Of a stretch of 64,000 bases of DNA, positions 1 to 9,080 are shown one piece after another. Source of the DNA: a bacterium (GTDB taxonomy: Bacteria > Planctomycetota > Planctomycetia > Planctomycetales > Planctomycetaceae); assembly GCA_016125225.1 (NCBI GenBank), contig WGME01000004.1, positions 372,001 through 436,000 on the forward strand, read 5' to 3'. The position numbers and the translations under genes were made by a program. The stretch's first letter is position 1. The number at the start of each line of letters is the position of its first letter. The notes under the pieces are model-generated. The model was given only the letters and a program-made list of their open reading frames with translations. It made no database searches and had not been told where the DNA came from.

Positions 1-145
1 CAAACAGGAAGGAGTCTTCACTGGCAGGCAGACGGCAATAGGCACTCACTGGCGTTAAGGTGTCGCTGATCAACTGGCGGTAGACAGGAACCAGATCATG
101 GTTCTGAGCCAACTCGCAGAACTGCTCGAACGACGGGGCATGCAT
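1..145 (-). CDS. trpE: Anthranilate synthase component I (TrpE)-like, N-terminal fragment, cut by window start
   Basis: Minus-strand translation from ATG at 145 reads MHAPSFEQFCELAQNHDLVPVYRQLISDTLTPVSAYCRLPASEDSFLF, which resembles the TrpE N-terminus (LVPVYRe..aD..TPVsA...L...sFLlE). Not in the ORF track because truncated. Confidence 0.75.
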   Translation of the reverse strand, partial: MHAPSFEQFCELAQNHDLVPVYRQLISDTLTPVSAYCRLPASEDSFLF

Positions 146-500
146 GGTCACGACTGTCGATTCCCAACTTCAGATGATCACGGAGACACCTGCCAGCCCA
201 GCATGGTAGCGAGCCAAGCCAGACGTCGGTAGCTGGCTGCAGAGCCTCGGCGAGGACACAGAAAACACCGACAGCGGAATTTCAGAGAACCGTGACACGC
301 TGGGTCATCGTGGGGTTACCGAAAGCGAGTCATTTGTCGATCGGCAGATTCTGCCATACGGCCAGAGCTTGAAAGCGGGCGATCTGGGTTGAGAATGCTG
401 ATTTTTCCTGTTGAAACGACTGTGCCGATGCCGAATTGGGCGATACGGCGAACGTCCGCGCCGTCGGATATCGCTGCCATGCCCTGGTTGGATTGGCCGC

Positions 501-3374
501 ATGCGTTCTGTAAGTCGTTACACAAAATTGCTTTCCGGTCGATCACTCCATGTGGCAGCATGGGGCCTGTCGGTCGGATTTCTGCTCACTCTGCCCGGCT
601 GTTCCCGGATGTTCTGGCGTTCACAAGCCGACTTCGACACGTACAACCAGCTCCTGGAAAAAACCCAGGACCCTCGCTGGGACTTGCCGCGGTTGACTGT
701 TGAAGCCGACCCGCGCAGTCGTTTCTTCGAGAGTCACGATCTCGATATGCCGCCGCTGCCGCCCGATGATCCGGCGGCCCATGTTTACATGCACGAAGTC
801 GACAAGATGCCCGGCTACAAAAGTTGGCATGCGTTTGGCGACTCGATGACGGTCGAAAATCCACAATGGCTCGCCAACTTCCCGTTTGAAACCCGCATTG
901 AACAAGCGAGTTGGGAGAAGTCGGACGACCCTGCCGTCGAAGCGCAGCCGGCACCGATGGTTCCTTCGATCCGCAATTTGAAACTCGATCAGGCGATTGA
1001 ACTGGCGAACATCCACAGTCGCGACTATCAGACGCAGATCGAAAATGCTTATCTGTCGTCACTGCTGCTGACGTTTGATCGCTTTCAGTTCAACGTGCGG
1101 TATCTCGGAATCGGGAACAACGAACCGTCATCGTCGCTGACCTACCTGAATACGCCATCGGTGCGTGACGATGTGCAATTCAATTCCCGGTTTGGTGTGA
1201 GTCAACTGCTCCCGACGGGCGGACAATGGGCGTTGGAACTGGCCAACAACACGTTGTGGCTGTTCTCGGGCGATAACAAAACCAGTTCGTCGTCGCTGCT
1301 GTCTTACTCCATCACGCAGCCGTTGCTATTGGGGGCTGGTCGCAAGATCGTCCTCGAAGGCCTGACCCAGAGTGAACGCTCGGTGCTGTACGATGTGCGG
1401 ACGCTGGCCCGGTTCCGCAAAATCTTCTTCAGCGACATCGTGGTGAATGGCAATGGGGGGGGCTATCTCGGTCTGTTGCGTCAGCAACAGCAGGTGCTCA
1501 ACCAGCGTGGCAACATTCTGGCTCTCGCGGTCCAGATCGAAAAGCTCCGTGAAACCAGCGCTCAACCTCAACCGGAACCATTAGAAGCCCTGCCTGAAAA
1601 CCTCGCGATTCCCGAGGACATGACTGATCGCCTCCGACATGATTCAATTCGTGGGCGGCTTACCTGGCGCGGGGCGATGGACCCGACGGAACGCGACCGC
1701 CTGCTGGAACTCAGTAACGATCCAGCCTGGCGGACCGCAGTTCAGAACATGTTTTCGCGGGCCCAGTCGGGTGTCGTGACTCTCGATCTGGCACAGTTGC
1801 TCACGCGGTTGTCCTCGCAGGAAAACAGCCTGCGATCAGCAGAACGCCAATTCCTCGATTCGCTGGATCAGTACAAGCTGGAGTTGGGATTGCCAACCGA
1901 TTTTCAGATCACGATCGACACCAGCCTCCTCAAACAGTTCGAGTTGATTGATCCACAAATTAATACGCTCGAGCAAGGGATTCTGCAGTTCAAACAACAA
2001 CTGGCGGAAATCGAAGAAGGGGGCGTGACACCGGAAGAAGTGACAAAGGCGGTTGAGGGCATCGAACAACTGCGGCAGCGTGTCCGTCGGGAGGGGTTGG
2101 ATCTGATCGAAACAGACTTCCGTCGGGTGGATGACATTCTGCCCGAGCGCCTGGAAAAAGTTCGCGATGATTATGACCGCGACATCATTACGAAAGATCT
2201 GGAGCGCAGCCGCGTCGTCTATCGCGAAGTTGTGCTGCAGTTGTTTGCTGAGTTGACGCAGGATCTCGAAGAGATCCAGAAACTGACCTCAACGACGGAA
2301 TTGCAGACCGAGGCCCGGGCCACCGCAATTCAGGATATTGACAGCATTCGCGAAGTCCTGTTGCAGGTCACGCAGAGCCTGAAGGCCGTGCAGGCGGGGT
2401 TGCGTTCAGAACTGATCACCATTCAGGACTTTCACATGACCCAGGAAGAGGTCGTGCAGATGGCTCTGGAAAACCGCCTTGATCTGATGAACGCCCGGGG
2501 TGTGGTGATGGATGCCCGTCGGAAAATGGAAGTCGCGGCCAACCGGCTGGAAGCGGTGCTGAATGTGGTCGCGACGGGCGACATCGGGACCTCCGGTGGA
2601 AACAAGCCGTTTGACTTCCGGGGCGACCAGAGCACATTTCGCGCGGGGGTGCAATTCACGGCCCCGCTCGATCAGGTTCTGGAGCGCAACAATTACCGCG
2701 AGTCACAAATTGCCTACCAGCGGGCTCGCCGGGCGTACATGCAGCTGGAAGACAATGTGAAACTGGATGTGCGTACAGAATGGCGGCAATTGCAGGTGCT
2801 GCGTCAGAACATTGAAACGGCTAGGCAGAATTTGCGGATCGCCGCTGTGCAGTTGGACAGTGCTGTTGAAAACGTAAATGCCCCAACTGCGGGAAGAACA
2901 GTAACAAGTGGCGGGTCCAACTCGGGGAATCTGGGGTTAAATCTCTTGAACGCTCTGCAGAGCGTGCTGAATGCCCAAAACGATTTGATCGGAATTTGGG
3001 TACAATATGAGCAGAATCGCATTAACATCCACCGAGATATGGATATTATGCAGGTTGATGAACGCGGGGTCTGGATCGATCCGGTCTATCAAAACCTGTC
3101 GTCCATCTCCGCGACTCCTCCCACCTTGAGCGAGCCCTCCGATGAGCAGCCCCGAAACGACCCTCCTCGGGTCCTCCCCATCGATCCCGGCCAGCCTGAA
3201 CCCGCAGCAGCCCTCGGCCCCGTCCTTGAACCGGTCCAGTACGCCGAAACCGCGCCGCCGGTGGTTCCTGCGGACCGTGGTCCTGTTGATTCTCGCCGGA
3301 GTAGTGACGGTTGGCGCCCTCGCCAACGGCCCGCTACAGCCGTACCTGCAACCAGTGCTCACGCAGCTCCATGA
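501..3374 (+). CDS. TolC-family outer membrane efflux lipoprotein, unusually large
   Basis: ORF 411..3374; internal ATG at 501 gives a signal peptide with lipobox (FLLTLPGC). C-terminal TolC-like repeat (EEVVQMALENRLDLMNARGVVMDARRKMEVAANRL...). Followed by HlyD/ABC genes. Confidence 0.85.
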   Translation: MRSVSRYTKLLSGRSLHVAAWGLSVGFLLTLPGCSRMFWRSQADFDTYNQLLEKTQDPRWDLPRLTVEADPRSRFFESHDLDMPPLPPDDPAAHVYMHEVDKMPGYKSWHAFGDSMTVENPQWLANFPFETRIEQASWEKSDDPAVEAQPAPMVPSIRNLKLDQAIELANIHSRDYQTQIENAYLSSLLLTFDRFQFNVRYLGIGNNEPSSSLTYLNTPSVRDDVQFNSRFGVSQLLPTGGQWALELANNTLWLFSGDNKTSSSSLLSYSITQPLLLGAGRKIVLEGLTQSERSVLYDVRTLARFRKIFFSDIVVNGNGGGYLGLLRQQQQVLNQRGNILALAVQIEKLRETSAQPQPEPLEALPENLAIPEDMTDRLRHDSIRGRLTWRGAMDPTERDRLLELSNDPAWRTAVQNMFSRAQSGVVTLDLAQLLTRLSSQENSLRSAERQFLDSLDQYKLELGLPTDFQITIDTSLLKQFELIDPQINTLEQGILQFKQQLAEIEEGGVTPEEVTKAVEGIEQLRQRVRREGLDLIETDFRRVDDILPERLEKVRDDYDRDIITKDLERSRVVYREVVLQLFAELTQDLEEIQKLTSTTELQTEARATAIQDIDSIREVLLQVTQSLKAVQAGLRSELITIQDFHMTQEEVVQMALENRLDLMNARGVVMDARRKMEVAANRLEAVLNVVATGDIGTSGGNKPFDFRGDQSTFRAGVQFTAPLDQVLERNNYRESQIAYQRARRAYMQLEDNVKLDVRTEWRQLQVLRQNIETARQNLRIAAVQLDSAVENVNAPTAGRTVTSGGSNSGNLGLNLLNALQSVLNAQNDLIGIWVQYEQNRINIHRDMDIMQVDERGVWIDPVYQNLSSISATPPTLSEPSDEQPRNDPPRVLPIDPGQPEPAAALGPVLEPVQYAETAPPVVPADRGPVDSRRSSDGWRPRQRPATAVPATSAHAAP

Positions 3375-5175
3375 GACCTTTCCGTTCCTGAATCGTAAGG
3401 AACGCCGTCTCGAAGGGTTGGTCACGGAAACTGTGAAGCGTGGCCCCTTCCGTATCACTGTCACTGAACGTGGCACGCTCGATTCGCTGAAGAACGCGGT
3501 TCTGGCTTCGAAAGTGGAAGGCAGTACCACCATCATTAGCATCGTTCCGGAAGGCTCACACGTCAAAGCCGGTGATCTCGTCTGTGAACTCGACTCGTCT
3601 GCGATGGTCGAAAAGGAAACGCAGCAGCAAATCTCGGTGACTCAGGCTGAGTCGGCTTTGCAGTCGGCCAAAGAAGCGGTCGAAATTCAGAAGACACAAA
3701 ACGACAGTGACATCGCCGCCGCGGAATTGAAGTTGAAGCTGGCGGACCTCGATCTCGAAAAATTCGAGCAAGGCGACTACGAAACTCAACGGGCCGAACT
3801 CGATGCGCAGGTGAAACTCGCCGCCGAGAAGGTGGCACAAGCCTTGGAGACCTACGACTTCACCGAGCGACTGGTCAAGAAGGGTTACAAAACCCAGAAC
3901 GAGTTGGAAAGTGCCCGGATCACCAAGCAGACCGAAACGCTGAATCTGCAGACGGCTCAGGGCAAACTGGCACTGCTCGAAACTTACACCAAAGAGCGCA
4001 CGCTCACCGAACTCAAGGCGAATGCGGCCGAATTCAAACGCGAACTCAGCCGTGTTGAACGCAAAGCCAAAGCCGCCCTGGCTCAGGCAGAAGCCGACTT
4101 TGCTTCCAAGCGGTTGACCCATGATGTGGAAGTCAGCAAGCACAATCGGCTCAGAGAGCAGATTGCCAACTGCAAGATCTTTGCCCCGCAAGATGGCCAG
4201 GTGGTCTACGCCAACAATCGAGATGGTCGCGGCAGCGATCAGGTGATGATTGAAGAAGGCTCGTCGGTGCGCGAACGCCAGCCGATCGTGAACCTGCCCG
4301 ACCTGAGTGAAATGAAGGTCAATGCCCGCATCCACGAATCACGCATCAGCCTGATGCGGCCGGGACTCTCGGCAACGGTGAAAGTCGATGCCTATCCCGA
4401 CGAAGAATTTCCTGCGGCGGTCGATACCGTAGCATCAGTTCCGAGTTCTACCGGTTCATTCTTCAGTCGCGATCTTAAAGAATATGAAGCGGTCGTGCGT
4501 CTTCTGGGGACGGGAAATCAGGTCAGCAAATTGCGCCCGGGTTTGACGGCGGAAATCGTGGTCCTCGTCAGTTCTCGCGAAGATGTCTTGCAGGCCCCGA
4601 TTCAATCAGTTGTGACCGTGGTCAGCCAGCAGGTCATCTTTGTGATCAAGGATGGCAAGGCCGAGTTGCGGCAAGTGAAAATTGGCGAAAGCAACGACCG
4701 GATGGTCGAGATTAAAGAAGGTCTCGATGTCGGCGATGTGGTGGTGATGAACCCCAAGAGTCACTTTGAACGCGAGATCAAGGAACTCGAAACCGAGTTG
4801 ATTAAGGAACAGGCCGCACAGGGAGCTCAGGAAGCTGCGACACCACAAGAAGCGGTTGCACCACCCACAGGTTCGCAGCCCGGTCCCGGTGGTTTGCCTA
4901 ATGGCCCCGGCATGTCGCCTCCTCCGGGTTCCGAAGGTGCGGGCCGCCCAGCGTTTGATCCCTTGGCGATCTTCCAGCGTATGGACACCGACAGCGATGG
5001 GAAGTTGGTGGCAGGTGAATGGTCGGATAAATTCAAAGAGCGGGCACCATCACTCGACAAAGATGGTGACGGTGCGATCAGTCTGACCGAGTTCCAGGCT
5101 GGGATGGCCAATCGTCCGCCCGGCGGTGGTCCCCCCACGGGTGGTCCCGGCCAAGAATTACCGGGTGGTGGTTGA
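3142..5175 (+). CDS. HlyD/RND-type periplasmic adaptor (membrane fusion protein) with C-terminal EF-hand pair
   Basis: N-terminal TM (RRWFLRTVVLLILAGVVTVGALANG), lipoyl/coiled-coil/beta-barrel architecture, C-terminal DTDSDGKLVAGEW and DKDGDGAISLTEF EF-hand loops. Confidence 0.88.
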   Translation: MSSPETTLLGSSPSIPASLNPQQPSAPSLNRSSTPKPRRRWFLRTVVLLILAGVVTVGALANGPLQPYLQPVLTQLHETFPFLNRKERRLEGLVTETVKRGPFRITVTERGTLDSLKNAVLASKVEGSTTIISIVPEGSHVKAGDLVCELDSSAMVEKETQQQISVTQAESALQSAKEAVEIQKTQNDSDIAAAELKLKLADLDLEKFEQGDYETQRAELDAQVKLAAEKVAQALETYDFTERLVKKGYKTQNELESARITKQTETLNLQTAQGKLALLETYTKERTLTELKANAAEFKRELSRVERKAKAALAQAEADFASKRLTHDVEVSKHNRLREQIANCKIFAPQDGQVVYANNRDGRGSDQVMIEEGSSVRERQPIVNLPDLSEMKVNARIHESRISLMRPGLSATVKVDAYPDEEFPAAVDTVASVPSSTGSFFSRDLKEYEAVVRLLGTGNQVSKLRPGLTAEIVVLVSSREDVLQAPIQSVVTVVSQQVIFVIKDGKAELRQVKIGESNDRMVEIKEGLDVGDVVVMNPKSHFEREIKELETELIKEQAAQGAQEAATPQEAVAPPTGSQPGPGGLPNGPGMSPPPGSEGAGRPAFDPLAIFQRMDTDSDGKLVAGEWSDKFKERAPSLDKDGDGAISLTEFQAGMANRPPGGGPPTGGPGQELPGGG

Positions 5176-5318
5176 GGGAATGGAGGCCGCCGGTCATGAG
5201 TCATCTAATCCGGCTCATGACCAGTCGTTGTGGCTGAACAGAGCCATGGTCCCTGCCAGTCTCTGTATGACCCATCGTCAGTTCCTGAAACCTGACTCCT
5301 GTTACCTGACGCCCACCC

Positions 5319-6029
5319 ATGCAGTACGCCGCTCAACTGATCGATTTGCAGAAGCATTACCAGCTGGGTGAGCACACTGTCCGTGCGCTCCGGGGCGTCA
5401 CGCTCGATTTCCCGGTCGGCGATTTTGTTGCCATCATGGGTTCTTCGGGAAGTGGCAAGAGTACGATGCTGAACGTGCTCGGTGCGCTCGATCGACCTAC
5501 CAGCGGGCATTATATTCTGGGGGGCGATGACGTCAGCATCATGGATGACGATCGCCTTTCGGAAATCCGCAACCGCCGGATCGGGTTTATCTTTCAGTCG
5601 TACAATTTGATTGCTCAGTACACGGTCCTGGAAAACATTCAGGTTCCTTTGCACTACCGCCGCGATCACCGGCAACTCAGTGCGCAGGATATGAATCGCT
5701 GTCTTGATCTGGCGTCGCGCGTCGGACTGGCGGAACGGTTGGATCACCGCCCGTTTCAATTGTCCGGCGGTCAGCAGCAACGTGTCGCAATTGCCCGGGC
5801 CTTAGTGAATGATCCCGATATCATTCTCGCCGACGAACCGACGGGGAATCTCGATTCAGTCACGGAAAAAGAGATCATGGACTTCCTGACCAGTCTCAAT
5901 CGAGAAGGCCGCACGATTATCATGGTGACTCACGAAACGTCGGTGGCCAGCCGTGCTCGCCGACAGATCGTGATGAAAGACGGACTGGTGGCCCGCGAAG
6001 GAATGCTGATGACTCACGATGGAAAGTAG
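5319..6029 (+). CDS. ABC transporter ATP-binding protein (MacB/LolD type)
   Basis: Walker [10 protein letters not shown], signature [15 protein letters not shown], Walker [14 protein letters not shown]. Confidence 0.95.
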   Translation: MQYAAQLIDLQKHYQLGEHTVRALRGVTLDFPVGDFVAIMGSSGSGKSTMLNVLGALDRPTSGHYILGGDDVSIMDDDRLSEIRNRRIGFIFQSYNLIAQYTVLENIQVPLHYRRDHRQLSAQDMNRCLDLASRVGLAERLDHRPFQLSGGQQQRVAIARALVNDPDIILADEPTGNLDSVTEKEIMDFLTSLNREGRTIIMVTHETSVASRARRQIVMKDGLVAREGMLMTHDGK

Positions 6030-6044
6030 TGCCAAGGTCTCAGA

Positions 6045-6073
6045 TTTCAGGGATCAGAATGAAATCCCTGAAA
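6045..6073. repeat. Inverted repeat TTTCAGGGAT-9nt-ATCCCTGAAA in the ATPase/permease spacer
   Basis: Perfect 10-nt arms at 6045-6054 and 6064-6073. Confidence 0.8.
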
Positions 6074-6128
6074 CCCACCTGACACTTTTGACCTGATTGC
6101 TAACACCCGACTCCTGATACCCAATCCC

Positions 6129-7493
6129 ATGTCACCGACCGGACTCATTCGCGCGATTCGCCTGGCCTTCAAAAGCCTGTTGCTGCACAAGCTGCGCTCC
6201 GGCTTGACGATGCTGGGGATTGTGTTCGGCGTCTTCTCGGTGATCGCCATGCTGGCGATTGGTGAAGGGGCCAGCGCCCAGGCACAACAACAGGTGCTCG
6301 CATTGGGGGCCACCAACATCATCGTACTGTCGGTGAAGCCGCCCGAAGATACCGGAGCCGCTTCCGGAAGCAGTGGCAGCCGGTCACGAACCCGCATGCT
6401 GCAATACGGGCTGCTGCGATCCGATTATAAATTGCTGGTTGATACCATCCCGACAATCAACGGCGCCGTGCCGATGCGCGAGGTGCCTAGCGAAACACGC
6501 TATCTCGCACAAACCATCAACGCGCGCATTGTCGGTTGCACGCCAGAATATCTCGAGATGAATCATCTGGAGTTACAACGCGGTCGGTTCATCAGCGATC
6601 AGGATCAGGAACAGCTTTCGAACGTTTGCGTGATTGGTGCCGAGACCGCATCGATCCTCTTTCCGTTCGATAATCCCATCGATCAGGCGATTCAGATCAA
6701 GAACTATCGTTATCGGGTGATCGGTGTCACTCGGCAGCGGACCGCTTCTGCCGCAGTGGGGGGCAGCATGTCGGGGCAGGATTTCAACAAGGACGTTTAT
6801 ATCCCGCTGAAGACCTTGCAGGTCCGCATTGGTGATGCCGTCGCGAATGCCACCGCGGGAAGTTTTTCCGCTGAGAAAGTAGAACTGAATCAGATCACAT
6901 TGCGGGTGCGCGATGTCGAGGACGTGTTGCCGACGGCGGAAGTCGTCAAAGAGTCTCTGGAACGGACGCATGGCCGCGTCAAAGACTGGGACGTGATTGT
7001 TCCCTTGGAACTGCTCAAGCAAGCCGATCAGATCCGGCAGATCTTTAATATCGTGCTGGGCTCGATTGCGGCGATCAGCCTGGTGGTCGGTGGCATCGGC
7101 ATCATGAACATCATGCTTGCCACGGTGACCGAGCGCACCCGCGAAATCGGTATCCGGCGGGCTCTTGGGGCCCGCCGTCAGGACATTATTTCGCAATTCC
7201 TGACCGAGACAATTGTCTTGTCCGGGGCCGGTGGGCTGATCGGCGTGCTGTTGGGGTTATCCACCCCCTTTGCTTTCAAAGGGATTCAGTGGGTCGTGGA
7301 AAACTTCGTGCTGGACCCTTCGGCACAGACCTCGCCGCTTGGACAGATGCTCACGGATATGCACCCCCAAATTGCCATGTGGAGTCTGCCTGTCGCTTTT
7401 GGCATCTCGGTCGGCATTGGTGTGGTCTTCGGCATCTATCCCGCGCGATCGGCGGCCTACATGGACCCGATCGAAGCTCTGCGCCACGAATAA
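6129..7493 (+). CDS. ABC transporter permease, MacB-like (FtsX fold)
   Basis: MacB_PCD-like N-terminus ([27 protein letters not shown]) and FtsX C-terminal TMs ([30 protein letters not shown]). Confidence 0.93.
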   Translation: MSPTGLIRAIRLAFKSLLLHKLRSGLTMLGIVFGVFSVIAMLAIGEGASAQAQQQVLALGATNIIVLSVKPPEDTGAASGSSGSRSRTRMLQYGLLRSDYKLLVDTIPTINGAVPMREVPSETRYLAQTINARIVGCTPEYLEMNHLELQRGRFISDQDQEQLSNVCVIGAETASILFPFDNPIDQAIQIKNYRYRVIGVTRQRTASAAVGGSMSGQDFNKDVYIPLKTLQVRIGDAVANATAGSFSAEKVELNQITLRVRDVEDVLPTAEVVKESLERTHGRVKDWDVIVPLELLKQADQIRQIFNIVLGSIAAISLVVGGIGIMNIMLATVTERTREIGIRRALGARRQDIISQFLTETIVLSGAGGLIGVLLGLSTPFAFKGIQWVVENFVLDPSAQTSPLGQMLTDMHPQIAMWSLPVAFGISVGIGVVFGIYPARSAAYMDPIEALRHE

Positions 7494-7834
7494 TCTTCCC
7501 TCGCTCGCGACACAGAGCCTTCTGTCTTCTCGCGGACTGCACCTCATATTTTGTCAGGCAACTGAGGTGACATTTGGGGTTTCTACGAGGTTGCATCGGG
7601 AAATTTGGCCCCGAGGGACATGGGTTGTCGCATAGCCTCCACGAGGTGGCCGACCCGCATCATGGTCATCCTTGGTGCAAAGAGCCGGCGGGCTGCTGCC
7701 TTACGGTTTAGCGTCAGGCCCGGTTTCCGGGGTGATTACGCCGCGTTGGCAGCGGGATCGTTGGCATGGGCTCTTGGTGGAGCCCTGTTGGCATCTGAGC
7801 CAGTACCGGTATTGCGGGCGCGAACAGGCATTGT

Positions 7835-8854
7835 GTGAGAGGATCAGCGGTGATCATTCCGACGAAACTGCGGCCCGATATGCCACCGTCCTATGTCTCG
7901 CTCTCAAGTTCCGGCATGGGACATCGCATGACAGTGGTGCCAGACAATCTGATCGATCCTGATCCTACCTCGGCGTTGCTGGAGCATTTGCAACTGCGCT
8001 GTCAGACCACGCACGAGAACAGCCTGAGTCCCGAGGCCAATATTGTTGAGTGCTCAGATTTACAACCCTTGTTCCACTATGTAGTGGCAGGGAGTTGTCT
8101 CTTTGAAGATGCACAAACGACGCTTCCTCTGGAGGCCGGCGATCTGCTTTTGCAGTTCGAGGGGACTCCCCATCGATTACAGGTTTCGGATAAGGGATCT
8201 CCGGGGATGGGCATCGCTGATTCTTCCGGACGGAATTATGACTGTGTGCAAGTACTCACAGGACGCATTCACGCCGCGGGGAACGACTGGACTTTGCTAC
8301 AGAATTCCCTGCCCTCGCGCATCGTCCTTCGCCGCGATGATCCCCATCGACAAGGGATCTCGCAGATTCTCCAGAACGTATCCGAAGAGTTGAAGGACGA
8401 GCAGGCTGGGTCATGGGTTATTGTGAATCATTTGTTCACATTGGTTCTGATGCATCTGGCCCGCCACGCCTTGCAGGGCAATCCCCCTGAACTCTCCAAC
8501 TGGCTGCGGGGCCTCCGAGATGCTGAACTGGGGCCGATCATGTCGCGAATGCTCCGGCAGCCGGAGTGGCCGTGGACCATTGCCTCATTAGCCGAATCTG
8601 GCCAGCTTGCCAGGTCCACCTTTGCCCGCCGCTTTCGGCAAGTCGTGGGCGAAGCCCCGATGGACGTTTTGACCACCATCCGTATGCGGATCGCCTGTGA
8701 ACTGTTGCAGAGTGATTTGGGGCTGAAAGAGCTCTCCCGGCGGGTCGGTTATCGGTCGGTTTCTGCCTTCAGTGTCGCCTTTCGCCGCAAGTACCAGTCT
8801 TCCCCGTGGCAATACCGCCAACACGTTCAGGCATCGAGCCTGCCTCGGCGCTAA
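7835..8854 (+). CDS. AraC-family transcriptional regulator with N-terminal cupin sensor
   Basis: Cupin-like N-terminus; C-terminal double HTH (LARSTFARRFRQVVGEAPMDVLTTIRMRIACELLQ...LKELSRRVGYRSVSAFSVAFRRKYQSSPWQYR). Confidence 0.9.
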   Translation: MRGSAVIIPTKLRPDMPPSYVSLSSSGMGHRMTVVPDNLIDPDPTSALLEHLQLRCQTTHENSLSPEANIVECSDLQPLFHYVVAGSCLFEDAQTTLPLEAGDLLLQFEGTPHRLQVSDKGSPGMGIADSSGRNYDCVQVLTGRIHAAGNDWTLLQNSLPSRIVLRRDDPHRQGISQILQNVSEELKDEQAGSWVIVNHLFTLVLMHLARHALQGNPPELSNWLRGLRDAELGPIMSRMLRQPEWPWTIASLAESGQLARSTFARRFRQVVGEAPMDVLTTIRMRIACELLQSDLGLKELSRRVGYRSVSAFSVAFRRKYQSSPWQYRQHVQASSLPRR

Positions 8855-9080
8855 TCTTATCGATGATGCCAGATGTTTCACGCTTTCCCCGGTCCGAAAT
8901 CCTCTCAAAGTTGTCTGTTAGCGTCCCTCTGGCTCAAGTTGAAGTTGACGAACTGATCGGCGGAGGATAAATCCCTGCCCTCCCATTTCCAGTTTCCCCA
9001 TCGACGAGACGTCACCTCACTTCCGTTCTGGCAGTGCGGGAAGACGGTGCGCTGTTGGACTCATCGGAGGTAAAACGTCG

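Noticed and set aside
7494-7834. Short overlapping ORFs in the gap between the MacB permease and the AraC regulator
   Set aside because: No codon-usage or homology support; treated as intergenic.
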